Assembly: GCA_964583095.1 (NCBI GenBank)
Contig: CAZOVB010000040.1
Coordinates: 1-40,820, forward strand
Direction: 5' to 3'
Length of the DNA stretch: 40,820 nucleotides
Origin: CAZOVB01 sp964583095
GTDB lineage: Bacteria > Planctomycetota > Phycisphaerae > SM23-33
Shown: positions 15,565-23,665 of the stretch, piece by piece
How the letters are laid out: every line of letters starts with the position of its first letter
Position numbering within the stretch: position 1 is the stretch's first letter
The notes under the pieces: model-generated
What the model saw: only the letters and a program-made list of their open reading frames with translations
Told to the model about the DNA's origin: nothing
Databases searched by the model: none
Program-made: the position numbers and the translations under genes

Positions 15565-16584
15565 ATGATTGTCGTAATGAAACCCGGAGCCACTCAAGAG
15601 CAGGTGCAGCACGTGGTCGATCTGGTCCGCGATTACGGACTGGCCGATCACGTGATCCGCGGCACGGACCGGACGGTGGTCGCCTGCATTGGAGATAAGC
15701 GGTCCGTGGACAAAGGCGCCATCGAAAATGCTCCCATGGTCGAACAGGTCGTGGCCATCCTCGCCCCGTACAAGATGGCCTCCCTGGAAGTCAAGGCCGA
15801 GAAGACCGCCGTCGCCGTGGGCCCATCGGGCTTCGCCTTTGGGGGCAGGAAGATCGGCATCATCGCCGGGCCCTGCGCGGTCGAGGATCGCGACAGCCTG
15901 CTGCGTACCGCTGCCCGGATCAAGCAGGCCGGCTGCGTCGCCCTTCGCGGCGGAGCGTACAAACCCCGCACCAGCCCCTACTCCTTCCAGGGCCTCGGGG
16001 AAGAGGGGCTCAAGTACCTTGCCCAGGCCCGGGAAGAAACCGGCCTGGCCATCGTCACCGAAGCGATGAGCGTCGAAACCATCGAGCAGGTCGCTCACTA
16101 TGCCGACGTGGTCCAGATCGGCGCACGGAACATGCAGAACTATCCGCTGCTCGACGCGGCCGGGAAGATAGCAAAGCCCGTCCTGCTCAAGCGGGGCCTG
16201 GCCTCGCAACTGGATGAATGGCTCCTGGCAGCCGAGTACATCATCAACGGCGGAAACAAGCAGGTCATGCTCTGCGAGCGGGGCATCCGGACCTTCGAGA
16301 GCTACGTGCGCAACACGCTTCCCCTGGCCTCGATTCCCGCGCTGTTGGACAAGACGCACCTGCCGATCCTGGCCGATCCGTCCCACGGCACGGGCCATGC
16401 CTCGATGGTCCCGGCCATGAGTCGCGCCGCCATCGCCGCCGGCGCCGATGGCCTGCTTCTCGAATGTCACCTGGATCCGGAACATGCCCTCAGCGACGGG
16501 GCTCAGTCGATCCGTCCCGAGACGCTCGAAGAACTCATGGAGCCGTTGCGACGCATCGCAGAAGCGCTGGGCAAAGATCTCTAG
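15565..16584 (+). CDS. aroF: 3-deoxy-7-phosphoheptulonate synthase (DAHP synthase), AroA-I-beta type
   Basis: A 339-aa enzyme for the first step of the shikimate pathway, condensing phosphoenolpyruvate and erythrose-4-phosphate. Residues ~1-70 are the ferredoxin-like regulatory domain found in the Thermotoga-type enzymes (MIVVMKPGATQEQVQHVVDL), which usually mediates inhibition by tyrosine or phenylalanine. The barrel then shows GIIAGPCAVED, the substrate-binding block LRGGAYKPRTSPYSFQG, and the metal/active-site segments QIGARNMQNY, LLKRGL and LADPSHGTGH. AAAAAGGAGT upstream of ATG 15565 is a strong ribosome site. It lies between serS and comEC in one probable transcript. Confidence 0.96.
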   Translation: MIVVMKPGATQEQVQHVVDLVRDYGLADHVIRGTDRTVVACIGDKRSVDKGAIENAPMVEQVVAILAPYKMASLEVKAEKTAVAVGPSGFAFGGRKIGIIAGPCAVEDRDSLLRTAARIKQAGCVALRGGAYKPRTSPYSFQGLGEEGLKYLAQAREETGLAIVTEAMSVETIEQVAHYADVVQIGARNMQNYPLLDAAGKIAKPVLLKRGLASQLDEWLLAAEYIINGGNKQVMLCERGIRTFESYVRNTLPLASIPALLDKTHLPILADPSHGTGHASMVPAMSRAAIAAGADGLLLECHLDPEHALSDGAQSIRPETLEELMEPLRRIAEALGKDL

Positions 16585-16608
16585 CAACCGCCGGCAGGGA
16601 ACGGGCTG

Positions 16609-19158
16609 ATGAGCCAGCAAGCCGAGGCAAACGGTTCCAGACGTTCGTCCCGGGAATCCAGTCGCCCCGGGCGACTGGTCCGCCTGCCCCTCGTGCCACC
16701 CGCCCTGGCCATGATTCTGGGAATCGCGGTCAGCACACAGATCGAATTGCAACTGGAGGCCTGGCTGCTGGCGGCCGCGACCATGCTGGCCTTGGCGCTT
16801 CCGGCCCAGCGATATCTGGGCAACTGGGCAACCGGAGCCGCGATTCTGGCGGGTGTTTTCTCGACATCGGGGGCCCTGGCGCGCCTGCAACTTCATTCGG
16901 TTCCGCGCGGCCACGTGAGCAGCTTCGTCGGCCGATCGCAGTTGACGACGCTTCGCGGAACGGTTGTCTCCCTGCCGGAGGTCCACTCGCCGGTGACCTC
17001 GTGGCAGCAGCCCCAGACCTCCTTCCTGCTCGAAGCCGGGGCCATTCGCACCGGCCCGGACTGGACGAAGACCACCGGCCTCGTCCGCGTTTCGGTGGAA
17101 GGCGTGGTCCAAGACCTTCCCCCCGGTACGCGGGTGAAGGTGCTGGGAAGAAGTGGCCGATACGGGCCTCGGGACAATCCGGGGCAGTTCGATCCCGTCG
17201 CCCGGGCACAACTGGAAGATGTGTTTCTCTGGTGCAGAGCCCCTGCCCCTGAGGCGGTGAAAAGACTCGGCCCGGGGCGGCTGGGTCCGCTGCGCAGGCA
17301 TCTGGGACGCCTTCGGGCCATGACACGGAGCCAACTGCTGCCCGAGACGGATCAACCCGGCGACTCGCTTGTCCAGGCGATGGTCGTCGGACATCGAAGC
17401 CGAGGCCTGGCCAGACTCAACGACCTGATGCGCCGCAGCGGGGCCGGTCACTTCCTGAGCATTTCAGGCCTGCACCTGTCGGTCCTGTTGGGACTGGCCT
17501 ACCTGCTCTGCCGCCTGGCAATGCTCACCCGTCGCACCAGCGCGGTGGTCGTGCTGATCGTTCTGGGACTCTTCCTGCTGGTGGCCCAGCCAAGGCCCGG
17601 ACTGTTGCGGTCTGCGGTGATGGCGGCTGTGCTGTGCGTGGGGATCATCTCGGCCAGGCCGGCCTCGGCTCTCAATGCCCTGGCGGCTGCAGCCATTGTG
17701 CTGCTGGCCCTGGATCCGGCCCAGCTTCTTCGGCCCGGGTTCCAGATGAGCTTTGCCATCGTAGCCGTCCTCCTGCTGCTGATGAATCCGATGAAGCAGT
17801 TCCTGCTGGGACGGTACCTCAAGACGCGCGGATTGCGCGTCTTCCGAGACGACCAGGCCTGGAAGCGCTGGCTGTATATGCGCGGGCCGGAAATCGCCGG
17901 CGACTACCTCTGCCTTTCGATCCTTGCCTATCTGGCTGCGGCGCCGTTGACGGCCTGGCATTTCCAGATCTTCAGCCCGTACGCGATCCTGCTGAGCCTG
18001 GTCTTCTTTCCGATCGTGGCGGCTGTGCTGATCCCCGGCTATCTCTCGATCGGACTTGCCTGGCTTGCGCCCAACCTGGCCGACAGGCTCGCCGAGGGGG
18101 CCAACGCATCGGCTCACCTTCTGGCGGGAATGGTGGAGATGCTCGAATACCTGCCCCTGCTGAGCATTGATCTGTATCCGATATCCTTCTGGGTGGCGGC
18201 CGGGTGGCTGGGATCAGCCATGCTGCTGGTCTGGGCCCTGGGCAATCGCAAGCTGCGCTGGGCGGCTGTTTCGGCTGGGGCGATGACCGCAGCAGCCCTG
18301 GCGGTCAGCCAGATGCCCGCCCCGGCCCCGGAGACAGCGAACCTGTATGTCCTGGACGTCGGCGCGGGCCAGACCGCCCTGCTGCGGACGCCCTCGGGGT
18401 CAACGGCGCTGTTCGATGCCGGCGGACCGGCCGGTTCGCAGGTCTACGCCCGCGTCCTTCGCCCTTTCGTGCTGGATGGGAAGCTGCCCTGGCCTGAGGT
18501 AGCCTTTGTCTCGCACGGCAATGCCGACCACTACACCGCCCTGCTGGATCTGCTGGATCGAAGGGCGCTTCGAACGCTCTACGTCAGCCGGCACTTCGGC
18601 CTGGAGGACCCCGACGGCGGAGAGGCCCTGTTGCTGAGAAAGCTGGCCAGGAGCGGAGGCAAACTGATCAGGCTCCAGACCGGAGATGTCGTGGAACTCG
18701 ATGATCGTACAAGAGTGGAGGTGCTCTGGCCCGACGAAATATTGCCCGAGGACCTTCCCCGTCGCGAAAACGAGACCTCCCTGGTACTGCGAATCGTCTG
18801 CGACAACCGATCGGTCCTGCTGCCGGGCGATGCCCAGTCGTTCGCGCAGAGCGCCCTGCTGGACCGGCATCCCCCCGCGCCCGAAGCTGCTGAAGAACTC
18901 GCCTGCGATGCGATGCTCCTGCCCCATCACGGAAGCTGGGATGCAACCCTGCCCCTGTTCGTTTCGCGGATCAACCCGCAGATCGTCCTGGCCTCGCGGT
19001 CGGGGCCCCTGCCCGCATCGGGCCAGGCGGGCAGCTTCTACGCCGACTTGATCTCCACCCGCATCGTTCGAACCACCTCCCGCGACGGATGCCTGCTGCT
19101 GCGCTTCGGATACGGCGTGCTGGAAGCTGTTTCGGCCACCGCCGGGCCAGAGCCATAG
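16609..19158 (+). CDS. comEC: ComEC/Rec2 family DNA-uptake channel protein
   Basis: An 849-aa membrane protein of the ComEC/Rec2 family, which carries transforming single-stranded DNA across the inner membrane. The N-terminal third has membrane helices plus a soluble OB-like region (LRGTVVSLPEVHSP, VLGRSGRYGPRDNPGQFDP). The central Competence domain begins near ALVQAMVVGHRS-like text and contains HFLSISGLHLSVLLGLAYL. The C-terminal ~270 residues form a metallo-beta-lactamase fold with LDVGAGQTALL, LLPGDAQ and LLPHHGSWDA. Its metal motif reads SHGNADH (residues 635-641): the usual S-H-x-D-x-D-H has Asn at 638 instead of Asp. ATG 16609 follows aroF by 24 bp. The gene ends 5 bp from the convergent rhomboid gene. 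Confidence 0.93.
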   Translation: MSQQAEANGSRRSSRESSRPGRLVRLPLVPPALAMILGIAVSTQIELQLEAWLLAAATMLALALPAQRYLGNWATGAAILAGVFSTSGALARLQLHSVPRGHVSSFVGRSQLTTLRGTVVSLPEVHSPVTSWQQPQTSFLLEAGAIRTGPDWTKTTGLVRVSVEGVVQDLPPGTRVKVLGRSGRYGPRDNPGQFDPVARAQLEDVFLWCRAPAPEAVKRLGPGRLGPLRRHLGRLRAMTRSQLLPETDQPGDSLVQAMVVGHRSRGLARLNDLMRRSGAGHFLSISGLHLSVLLGLAYLLCRLAMLTRRTSAVVVLIVLGLFLLVAQPRPGLLRSAVMAAVLCVGIISARPASALNALAAAAIVLLALDPAQLLRPGFQMSFAIVAVLLLLMNPMKQFLLGRYLKTRGLRVFRDDQAWKRWLYMRGPEIAGDYLCLSILAYLAAAPLTAWHFQIFSPYAILLSLVFFPIVAAVLIPGYLSIGLAWLAPNLADRLAEGANASAHLLAGMVEMLEYLPLLSIDLYPISFWVAAGWLGSAMLLVWALGNRKLRWAAVSAGAMTAAALAVSQMPAPAPETANLYVLDVGAGQTALLRTPSGSTALFDAGGPAGSQVYARVLRPFVLDGKLPWPEVAFVSHGNADHYTALLDLLDRRALRTLYVSRHFGLEDPDGGEALLLRKLARSGGKLIRLQTGDVVELDDRTRVEVLWPDEILPEDLPRRENETSLVLRIVCDNRSVLLPGDAQSFAQSALLDRHPPAPEAAEELACDAMLLPHHGSWDATLPLFVSRINPQIVLASRSGPLPASGQAGSFYADLISTRIVRTTSRDGCLLLRFGYGVLEAVSATAGPEP

Positions 19159-19163
19159 CCTCC

Positions 19164-20825
19164 CTACTTTTCCAGTGCTTCCAGCAGGTCCTGCCTTTGG
19201 TTTCGGTAGCTCTTCAATGCCTGGCCGAAGGGAGTGTCGGCCTCGGTAATCTTCCTCAGATCCTCCAGGTCGCCAGGAGCGTCATAGGTCAGTCGGCTGA
19301 TGCGCCGGCTGAGGATTTTATCGAGGGTCACGCCCACCGCCCGGGCCTTTTGCAGCGTCTCCAGGAGTTCCAGGTCCATCATCAAGGGCTCCAGCTCGGG
19401 CACGTCGATTTCTTCGGCCGTGGGAAGCTTGGCGGTAAGTGCACGGACCTCGCTGCGGATCTCCGCAAGTCGAGAGGCAATCTCTCCCGGGGCAGCGTCG
19501 GCCATCACCCGGTGGACCGCCTGGGCCTGGCTGGCCTTTTCCTGCAGGGAACGTACGATCCGGTCGGTCCGATCCAGCAGAAGCTGCTCTTCTTCGAGCA
19601 GCTTCCATCGCATGGGCTCATCGGTGGGAATGCGGCTGTATATCCAGCCACCCCCAACCGCGAGACCCGCCAGGAGCAAAGCCCCCAGCCCCCACTGCCA
19701 TGGTTTGACGGACTCCTTGCGGACAGGGCTTCGGCTGAAGATCAGCCCGATTGCCAGCCCGCCGACGAGCCCGCCCAGGTGGGCGGCGTTGTCGATCATC
19801 CCCGACAAAGCCCACATCAGAACCGCGTTGTAAGCCAGGATAGTCAGCAGCCATTTCCAGATCGCCTTTTGCAGATGAGGTGGGAAGTCCCGCCGATGGC
19901 GAATCAGCAAGGCCGTGACCCCACCGATCAGGCCGAAGATTCCCCCCGACGCCCCGGCCGATGTCACCGTCGGGTGCCAAAGCAGACTTCCCAGGGCGGC
20001 GGTGACCACGCTTACCGCGTAGATCAATCCGACTCTCCCCCGGCCCTGAAGACGTTCCAGCAGCGAACCAAAAACGCCCAGGGCGTACATGTTAAAGATC
20101 AGGTGAAGCGCTCCAATGTGCAGGAAAGCCGAGGAGAGAATCCTCCACCACTGTCCCTGGCGTATCGACGGGCCATGCAGCCCGCCCCAGTCGTAGATGA
20201 CACCTTCCCCCGGTGCGGTAAGCACCCCGGGCCCCTCGACAAGGAGCATTGCGGCAAAGAGCATCACGCACGCGCCGATCAGCGTGTAGGTCAACGTGGA
20301 ACCGGGTCGCACAGCCGACCGGTCGGCGCGGTCATAGAAGTTCTGGGAGGCCTGGAGTTCCTCCAGGTTGCGCTGCAGGGCCGCCTGGCAGGTCGATGCG
20401 GTCATACCCTCCGGGGGCTCCTGCTCGAGCAGACGGCGAAGCTTCCGCCTGGAAAGCACCTTGGCCGTCGGACCCCGCCGACGCACCTCCACCGATTCTC
20501 CCGGTGTCCGGATCCAGGCCACGGAACCCGAAAGCTTCTCCGCCCGGAACGGTTCGAGTTCTTCCCCGGTTCCCACCAGGACCAGCCCGCGCGGCACGCG
20601 CGATTCGCCCAGATTCTCCCACACGTCCAGCAAGCCCGAGTTCATCGCCTCCGAGGCCAAGGCGAAGATCACCACGTCCTGGCCCTTGACCATCACCGCA
20701 TAGGGCAGAGGCCATTCGTAGGGATTGCCGCTGACGTAGCTGTACCCGTTGGACATCATGTGACGCTGCAGGTCGATCAAGACCCGCTGCGGGCCGCGCA
20801 CTGGCTGAGAGACTGACTCTGTCAT
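19164..20825 (-). CDS. Rhomboid-family intramembrane serine protease with N- and C-terminal extensions
   Basis: A 553-aa protein. Residues ~1-190 are soluble, start with a small alpha/beta domain (YAVMVKGQDVVIFALASEAM, RGLVLVGTGEELEPF) and include a basic segment. The rhomboid core follows, with six or so membrane helices: HLIFNMYALG, the catalytic Ser293 in the GASGG motif and the catalytic His349 in DNAAHLGGLVGG. These form the Ser-His dyad that cleaves substrates within the membrane. After the last helix (~residue 405) a cytosolic helical extension of ~140 residues looks coiled-coil. The extensions may select substrates or partners. ATG 20825 has only a weak ribosome site. It is divergent from uvrC. 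Confidence 0.9.
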   Translation of the reverse strand: MTESVSQPVRGPQRVLIDLQRHMMSNGYSYVSGNPYEWPLPYAVMVKGQDVVIFALASEAMNSGLLDVWENLGESRVPRGLVLVGTGEELEPFRAEKLSGSVAWIRTPGESVEVRRRGPTAKVLSRRKLRRLLEQEPPEGMTASTCQAALQRNLEELQASQNFYDRADRSAVRPGSTLTYTLIGACVMLFAAMLLVEGPGVLTAPGEGVIYDWGGLHGPSIRQGQWWRILSSAFLHIGALHLIFNMYALGVFGSLLERLQGRGRVGLIYAVSVVTAALGSLLWHPTVTSAGASGGIFGLIGGVTALLIRHRRDFPPHLQKAIWKWLLTILAYNAVLMWALSGMIDNAAHLGGLVGGLAIGLIFSRSPVRKESVKPWQWGLGALLLAGLAVGGGWIYSRIPTDEPMRWKLLEEEQLLLDRTDRIVRSLQEKASQAQAVHRVMADAAPGEIASRLAEIRSEVRALTAKLPTAEEIDVPELEPLMMDLELLETLQKARAVGVTLDKILSRRISRLTYDAPGDLEDLRKITEADTPFGQALKSYRNQRQDLLEALEK

Positions 20826-20910
20826 GAGAACTTTCGTTGAAGGTATCTACTGAGCGTATCGGATCTTCGCCCGACAGGCTCCAATCGGCGAGGAAATTCT
20901 CTCGATGCCG

Positions 20911-20940
20911 TTGGGGCCCTGCCCTGCTGATTTGTATAAT
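20911..20940 (+). promoter_or_regulatory. Promoter of uvrC, close to the start codon
   Basis: TTGGGG at 20911-20916 and a perfect TATAAT at 20935-20940 are 18 bases apart. The -10 ends only eight bases before the uvrC ATG at 20949, so transcription should start at or next to the start codon and the message may be leaderless. Confidence 0.6.
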
Positions 20941-20948
20941 AGGGATCT

Positions 20949-22340
20949 ATGGCCCCAAAGCGAGCCGCCAGCCTCGAAGCCCTCCGGGAGAAAATCTCCC
21001 AACTGCCCCAGCAGCCCGGCGTGTACCTCTTCAAGGACGCCGCGGGACGGGTGATCTACGTCGGCAAAGCGGGGAATCTCCGCAGCCGCGTGGCCAGCTA
21101 CTTCCAGCCGGGGGCAAACCTCATCGCCAGCCGAAACGAGCGCATCGACCGCATGGTCCAGACGATGGTCGAAGACGTCGATCATCTTACCTGCCAGAGC
21201 GAAGTGGACGCGCTGCTGGTCGAGAATCGTCTCATCAAGGACATTCGGCCGGAGTTCAACGCCCAGCTCAAGGACGGCAAAACCTACCCGTACCTTCAGA
21301 TTACCACCGACGAACCGTTCCCACGGGTGAGCATTACCCGTCAGCCGCAGACCAAGGGCGCCAAGCTCTACGGTCCCTTCGTTTCGGTTTCCGAGCTGCG
21401 CGGGGCCCTGCCGCTGCTCCAGAGGGTCTTCCGCTTCCGGACCTGCAACCTGGATATCACCGAGGAAGACCGACGCAAGCGACGCTACCGCCCCTGCATC
21501 CTCCACAACATCAAGCAGTGCACCGCTCCCTGTGCGGGGCGGGTCAGCCAGGAGGACTACACCCGGCAGATCCAGCGGTTCCGGCGGTTCCTGGCCTCGA
21601 AGGGCTCTCAGCTCCGAAAGGAACTCCAGGACGAGATGAACCAGGCCGCTGCGAAGATGGACTACGAACGCGCTGCCCGGCTTCGCGACGAACTGCGCGC
21701 GTTGGAAGGGCTCCAGAAGAGAGGCATCGTCTCCGAACACGTTCAGCCCGAGGCGTTTTACGTGGACCCGGCCGATTCACTGGAAAGGCTGGCCGAGGTC
21801 CTCCAGATGCACCAGGCACCCCGGACGATGGAAGCGATCGACATTGCCCACCTGGCCGGGGGGGAGCTGTGCGGCTCGCTGGTGGTTTTCATCGACGGCA
21901 AGCCCTTCAAGGACGGCTACCGGCGGTACAAGATCAAGACCGTCGAGGGCAACGACGACTTCGCCTCCATCCGCGAGGTGGTCTGGCGGCGATACAAGCC
22001 GGCCGGCATGAACAACGAGTTGTTCCCCGACATCATCCTCATCGACGGCGGAAAGGGGCAGCTTTCCTCGGCCTTGTCGGCCTTTGACGAGCTGGAGTTC
22101 CGTCCCCCGATGCTGGTCTCGCTGGCCAAGAAGGAAGAGGAAATCCACGTCTCGGGCAGATCCGAGCCGCTGCGCCTCTCGCGTCGCGACCCCGCCCTGA
22201 GACTGCTCCAGGCCATCCGCGACGAAGCCCACCGCTTCGCACAGCACTACCACCACATCCTTCGCAGACGCTCCATGCTGGAAACCACCCGAAAGCCCAA
22301 GAGCAAACGTCCCCGCCGAGGGAACCGCAAGGGTTCCTAG
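20949..22340 (+). CDS. uvrC: Compact UvrC excinuclease subunit
   Basis: A 463-aa UvrC, the nuclease that makes the dual incisions in nucleotide excision repair with UvrA and UvrB. The GIY-YIG nuclease (GVYLFKDAAGRVIYVGKAGNLR, residues ~24-45) cuts 3' of the lesion. The UvrB-binding UVR motif is near 222-256 (AAAKMDYERAARLRDELRAL). The RNase H-like domain keeps its acidic residues and His: Asp298 (AIDIAH), Asp337 (NDDFASIREV), Asp366 (LIDGGKGQL) and His428 (RDEAHRFA). It is about 150 residues shorter than E. coli UvrC (610). The stretch between UVR and the RNase H domain is only ~40 residues, and the C-terminal helix-hairpin-helix pair is replaced by a short Lys/Arg-rich tail. The start follows the promoter immediately. 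Confidence 0.93.
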   Translation: MAPKRAASLEALREKISQLPQQPGVYLFKDAAGRVIYVGKAGNLRSRVASYFQPGANLIASRNERIDRMVQTMVEDVDHLTCQSEVDALLVENRLIKDIRPEFNAQLKDGKTYPYLQITTDEPFPRVSITRQPQTKGAKLYGPFVSVSELRGALPLLQRVFRFRTCNLDITEEDRRKRRYRPCILHNIKQCTAPCAGRVSQEDYTRQIQRFRRFLASKGSQLRKELQDEMNQAAAKMDYERAARLRDELRALEGLQKRGIVSEHVQPEAFYVDPADSLERLAEVLQMHQAPRTMEAIDIAHLAGGELCGSLVVFIDGKPFKDGYRRYKIKTVEGNDDFASIREVVWRRYKPAGMNNELFPDIILIDGGKGQLSSALSAFDELEFRPPMLVSLAKKEEEIHVSGRSEPLRLSRRDPALRLLQAIRDEAHRFAQHYHHILRRRSMLETTRKPKSKRPRRGNRKGS

Positions 22341-22346
22341 CAGGGA

Positions 22347-23633
22347 TCAACCGGGGAGGTTTTTCTCATCCAGGGCATAGAGAACCTTCGTGAACTTCTG
22401 GTCTTCCTGGACCTCGCCGCTCAGTGCCCGCCCCACGTGCGATTCCCTTTCCCTCATGACCCTTCGCAGAAGGATAAGCGCGACGGTCAGTTGGACCACT
22501 CCCGCAATCGTGACGACCAGGTCCAACAGGTCCAACCAGTAGCCTCGACTCCTATAACCAAAGCCCCAACCTGTCACTCTCGCCAACAGATACAACAGGT
22601 ATATGACGAAGTACGGTAACGTGCGTGCCAGCATCTTCCGCAGCTTGCGACGGTTGTAGGATTGGAGCATCGAACGCAGACGATCCGCGGATGCAGGGGG
22701 TTTCGCACCGGAAGGAACGACCAGCCACCCACCCTCCAAGCCCAACTCCAAAGCCATGGGAGACGCACGCTCAGCCATGTTGCAAAGCAGGGCTGCATCC
22801 GTTTCCAAAGATGCAACGCGCTTCGTGCGGCCCTGGGCGTGGAGATCCACGCTCACGCCGCCCTGGATGGGCGCCCAGGCAATCCATTCCACCCCGACCA
22901 ACGGGAAGCTACCCGTAGCGTCTGGCGTCAAGTCGTCCAGACCCTGCGGGGTCAGGAAGAGGCCTTGCCGGCGCCCCACTGCCAGCGACCAGAGCAACAA
23001 AATCGGGGCGCCTATGGCTATTGTCAGCAGGGAGATCCCACGCAGATCCATTGACAACGCCAGGACCGCCGAGACCGCCAAGCTAACGGCCGTCGAGAGC
23101 AGCGAGAAAAGCTGCGAATCCACCGGCAAATGATGGGCCGGGGGGCTCAACGGCCGCACCCCGCTCCCGGTCAACGCTTGTCGCCAGGCCTCGCGGAGTC
23201 GGCCAAAGTCGGGCTTCACCGCCCGACGACGCAGTAACCACGCGCCCTGCCGGCTATGGATCACGATCAACCATCCGACCTGTTCGATGCGCGAAATGTC
23301 AATCAGATCCATTCGCCTGACCAACGGGCCGTAGCGTACCTCCAATGCATCCCCCTCCAGACGAACTGCTCGAACCAGCACCGCCGCCCTGGGAATCCAC
23401 ACCCGGAGGAACACGAAGACCGAAACGGTCACCAGGGCCCAGGTACTCCAGTCCGGCGGGTCCAACAGATCCATAAGTTCTTCGCAGATCGAGAAGTGTA
23501 TCGCGCAGGCCAGAATCAAGAGGCAAGCGGAGATCATGACCGCCAATGTCATTGCCCCCAGAAGTCGCGGCAAGAAGCCTTTGGCAGACTGGCTCTCTTC
23601 TCGCTTGACCACAATGAAATGCTCTCCCGCCAT
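22347..23633 (-). CDS. Membrane protein of unknown function, downstream copy of a tandem paralogue pair
   Basis: A 428-aa protein I cannot assign to a named family. It has N-terminal membrane helices (~residues 24-90), a beta-rich segment (LEVRYGPLVRRMDLIDISRI) resembling a bacterial PH-like domain, two central hydrophobic helices, a second beta-rich segment (LVGVEWIAW, GVSVDLHAQG, ALLCNMAERASPMALEL), and two C-terminal membrane helices before a charged tail. It aligns end to end with the upstream neighbour: G-VEW-W, GV, H-A, ALLCN and P-AL recur in the same order. ATG 23633 is preferred over the TTG at 23669, although its ribosome site is weak. It starts 32 bp after the neighbour's stop, so they are one operon. 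It converges with uvrC. Confidence 0.78.
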   Translation of the reverse strand: MAGEHFIVVKREESQSAKGFLPRLLGAMTLAVMISACLLILACAIHFSICEELMDLLDPPDWSTWALVTVSVFVFLRVWIPRAAVLVRAVRLEGDALEVRYGPLVRRMDLIDISRIEQVGWLIVIHSRQGAWLLRRRAVKPDFGRLREAWRQALTGSGVRPLSPPAHHLPVDSQLFSLLSTAVSLAVSAVLALSMDLRGISLLTIAIGAPILLLWSLAVGRRQGLFLTPQGLDDLTPDATGSFPLVGVEWIAWAPIQGGVSVDLHAQGRTKRVASLETDAALLCNMAERASPMALELGLEGGWLVVPSGAKPPASADRLRSMLQSYNRRKLRKMLARTLPYFVIYLLYLLARVTGWGFGYRSRGYWLDLLDLVVTIAGVVQLTVALILLRRVMRERESHVGRALSGEVQEDQKFTKVLYALDEKNLPG

Positions 23634-23665
23634 GTGAGGAACTATCGGCCAGGGGTCCGGCGTTG

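Noticed and set aside
15493..17451. A 652-codon minus-strand frame opposite aroF and comEC
   Set aside because: Its translation has no recognisable domain, and the plus-strand genes are certain.
19089..20816. A 575-codon plus-strand frame opposite the rhomboid gene
   Set aside because: The rhomboid catalytic motifs on the minus strand are clear, and the opposite translation has no domain.
22319..22338. Hairpin GGAACC/GGTTCC at the end of uvrC as a terminator
   Set aside because: The stem is only six to seven base pairs, lies within coding sequence and is not followed by a T-run. The later TTTTT at 22360 is inside the convergent gene.
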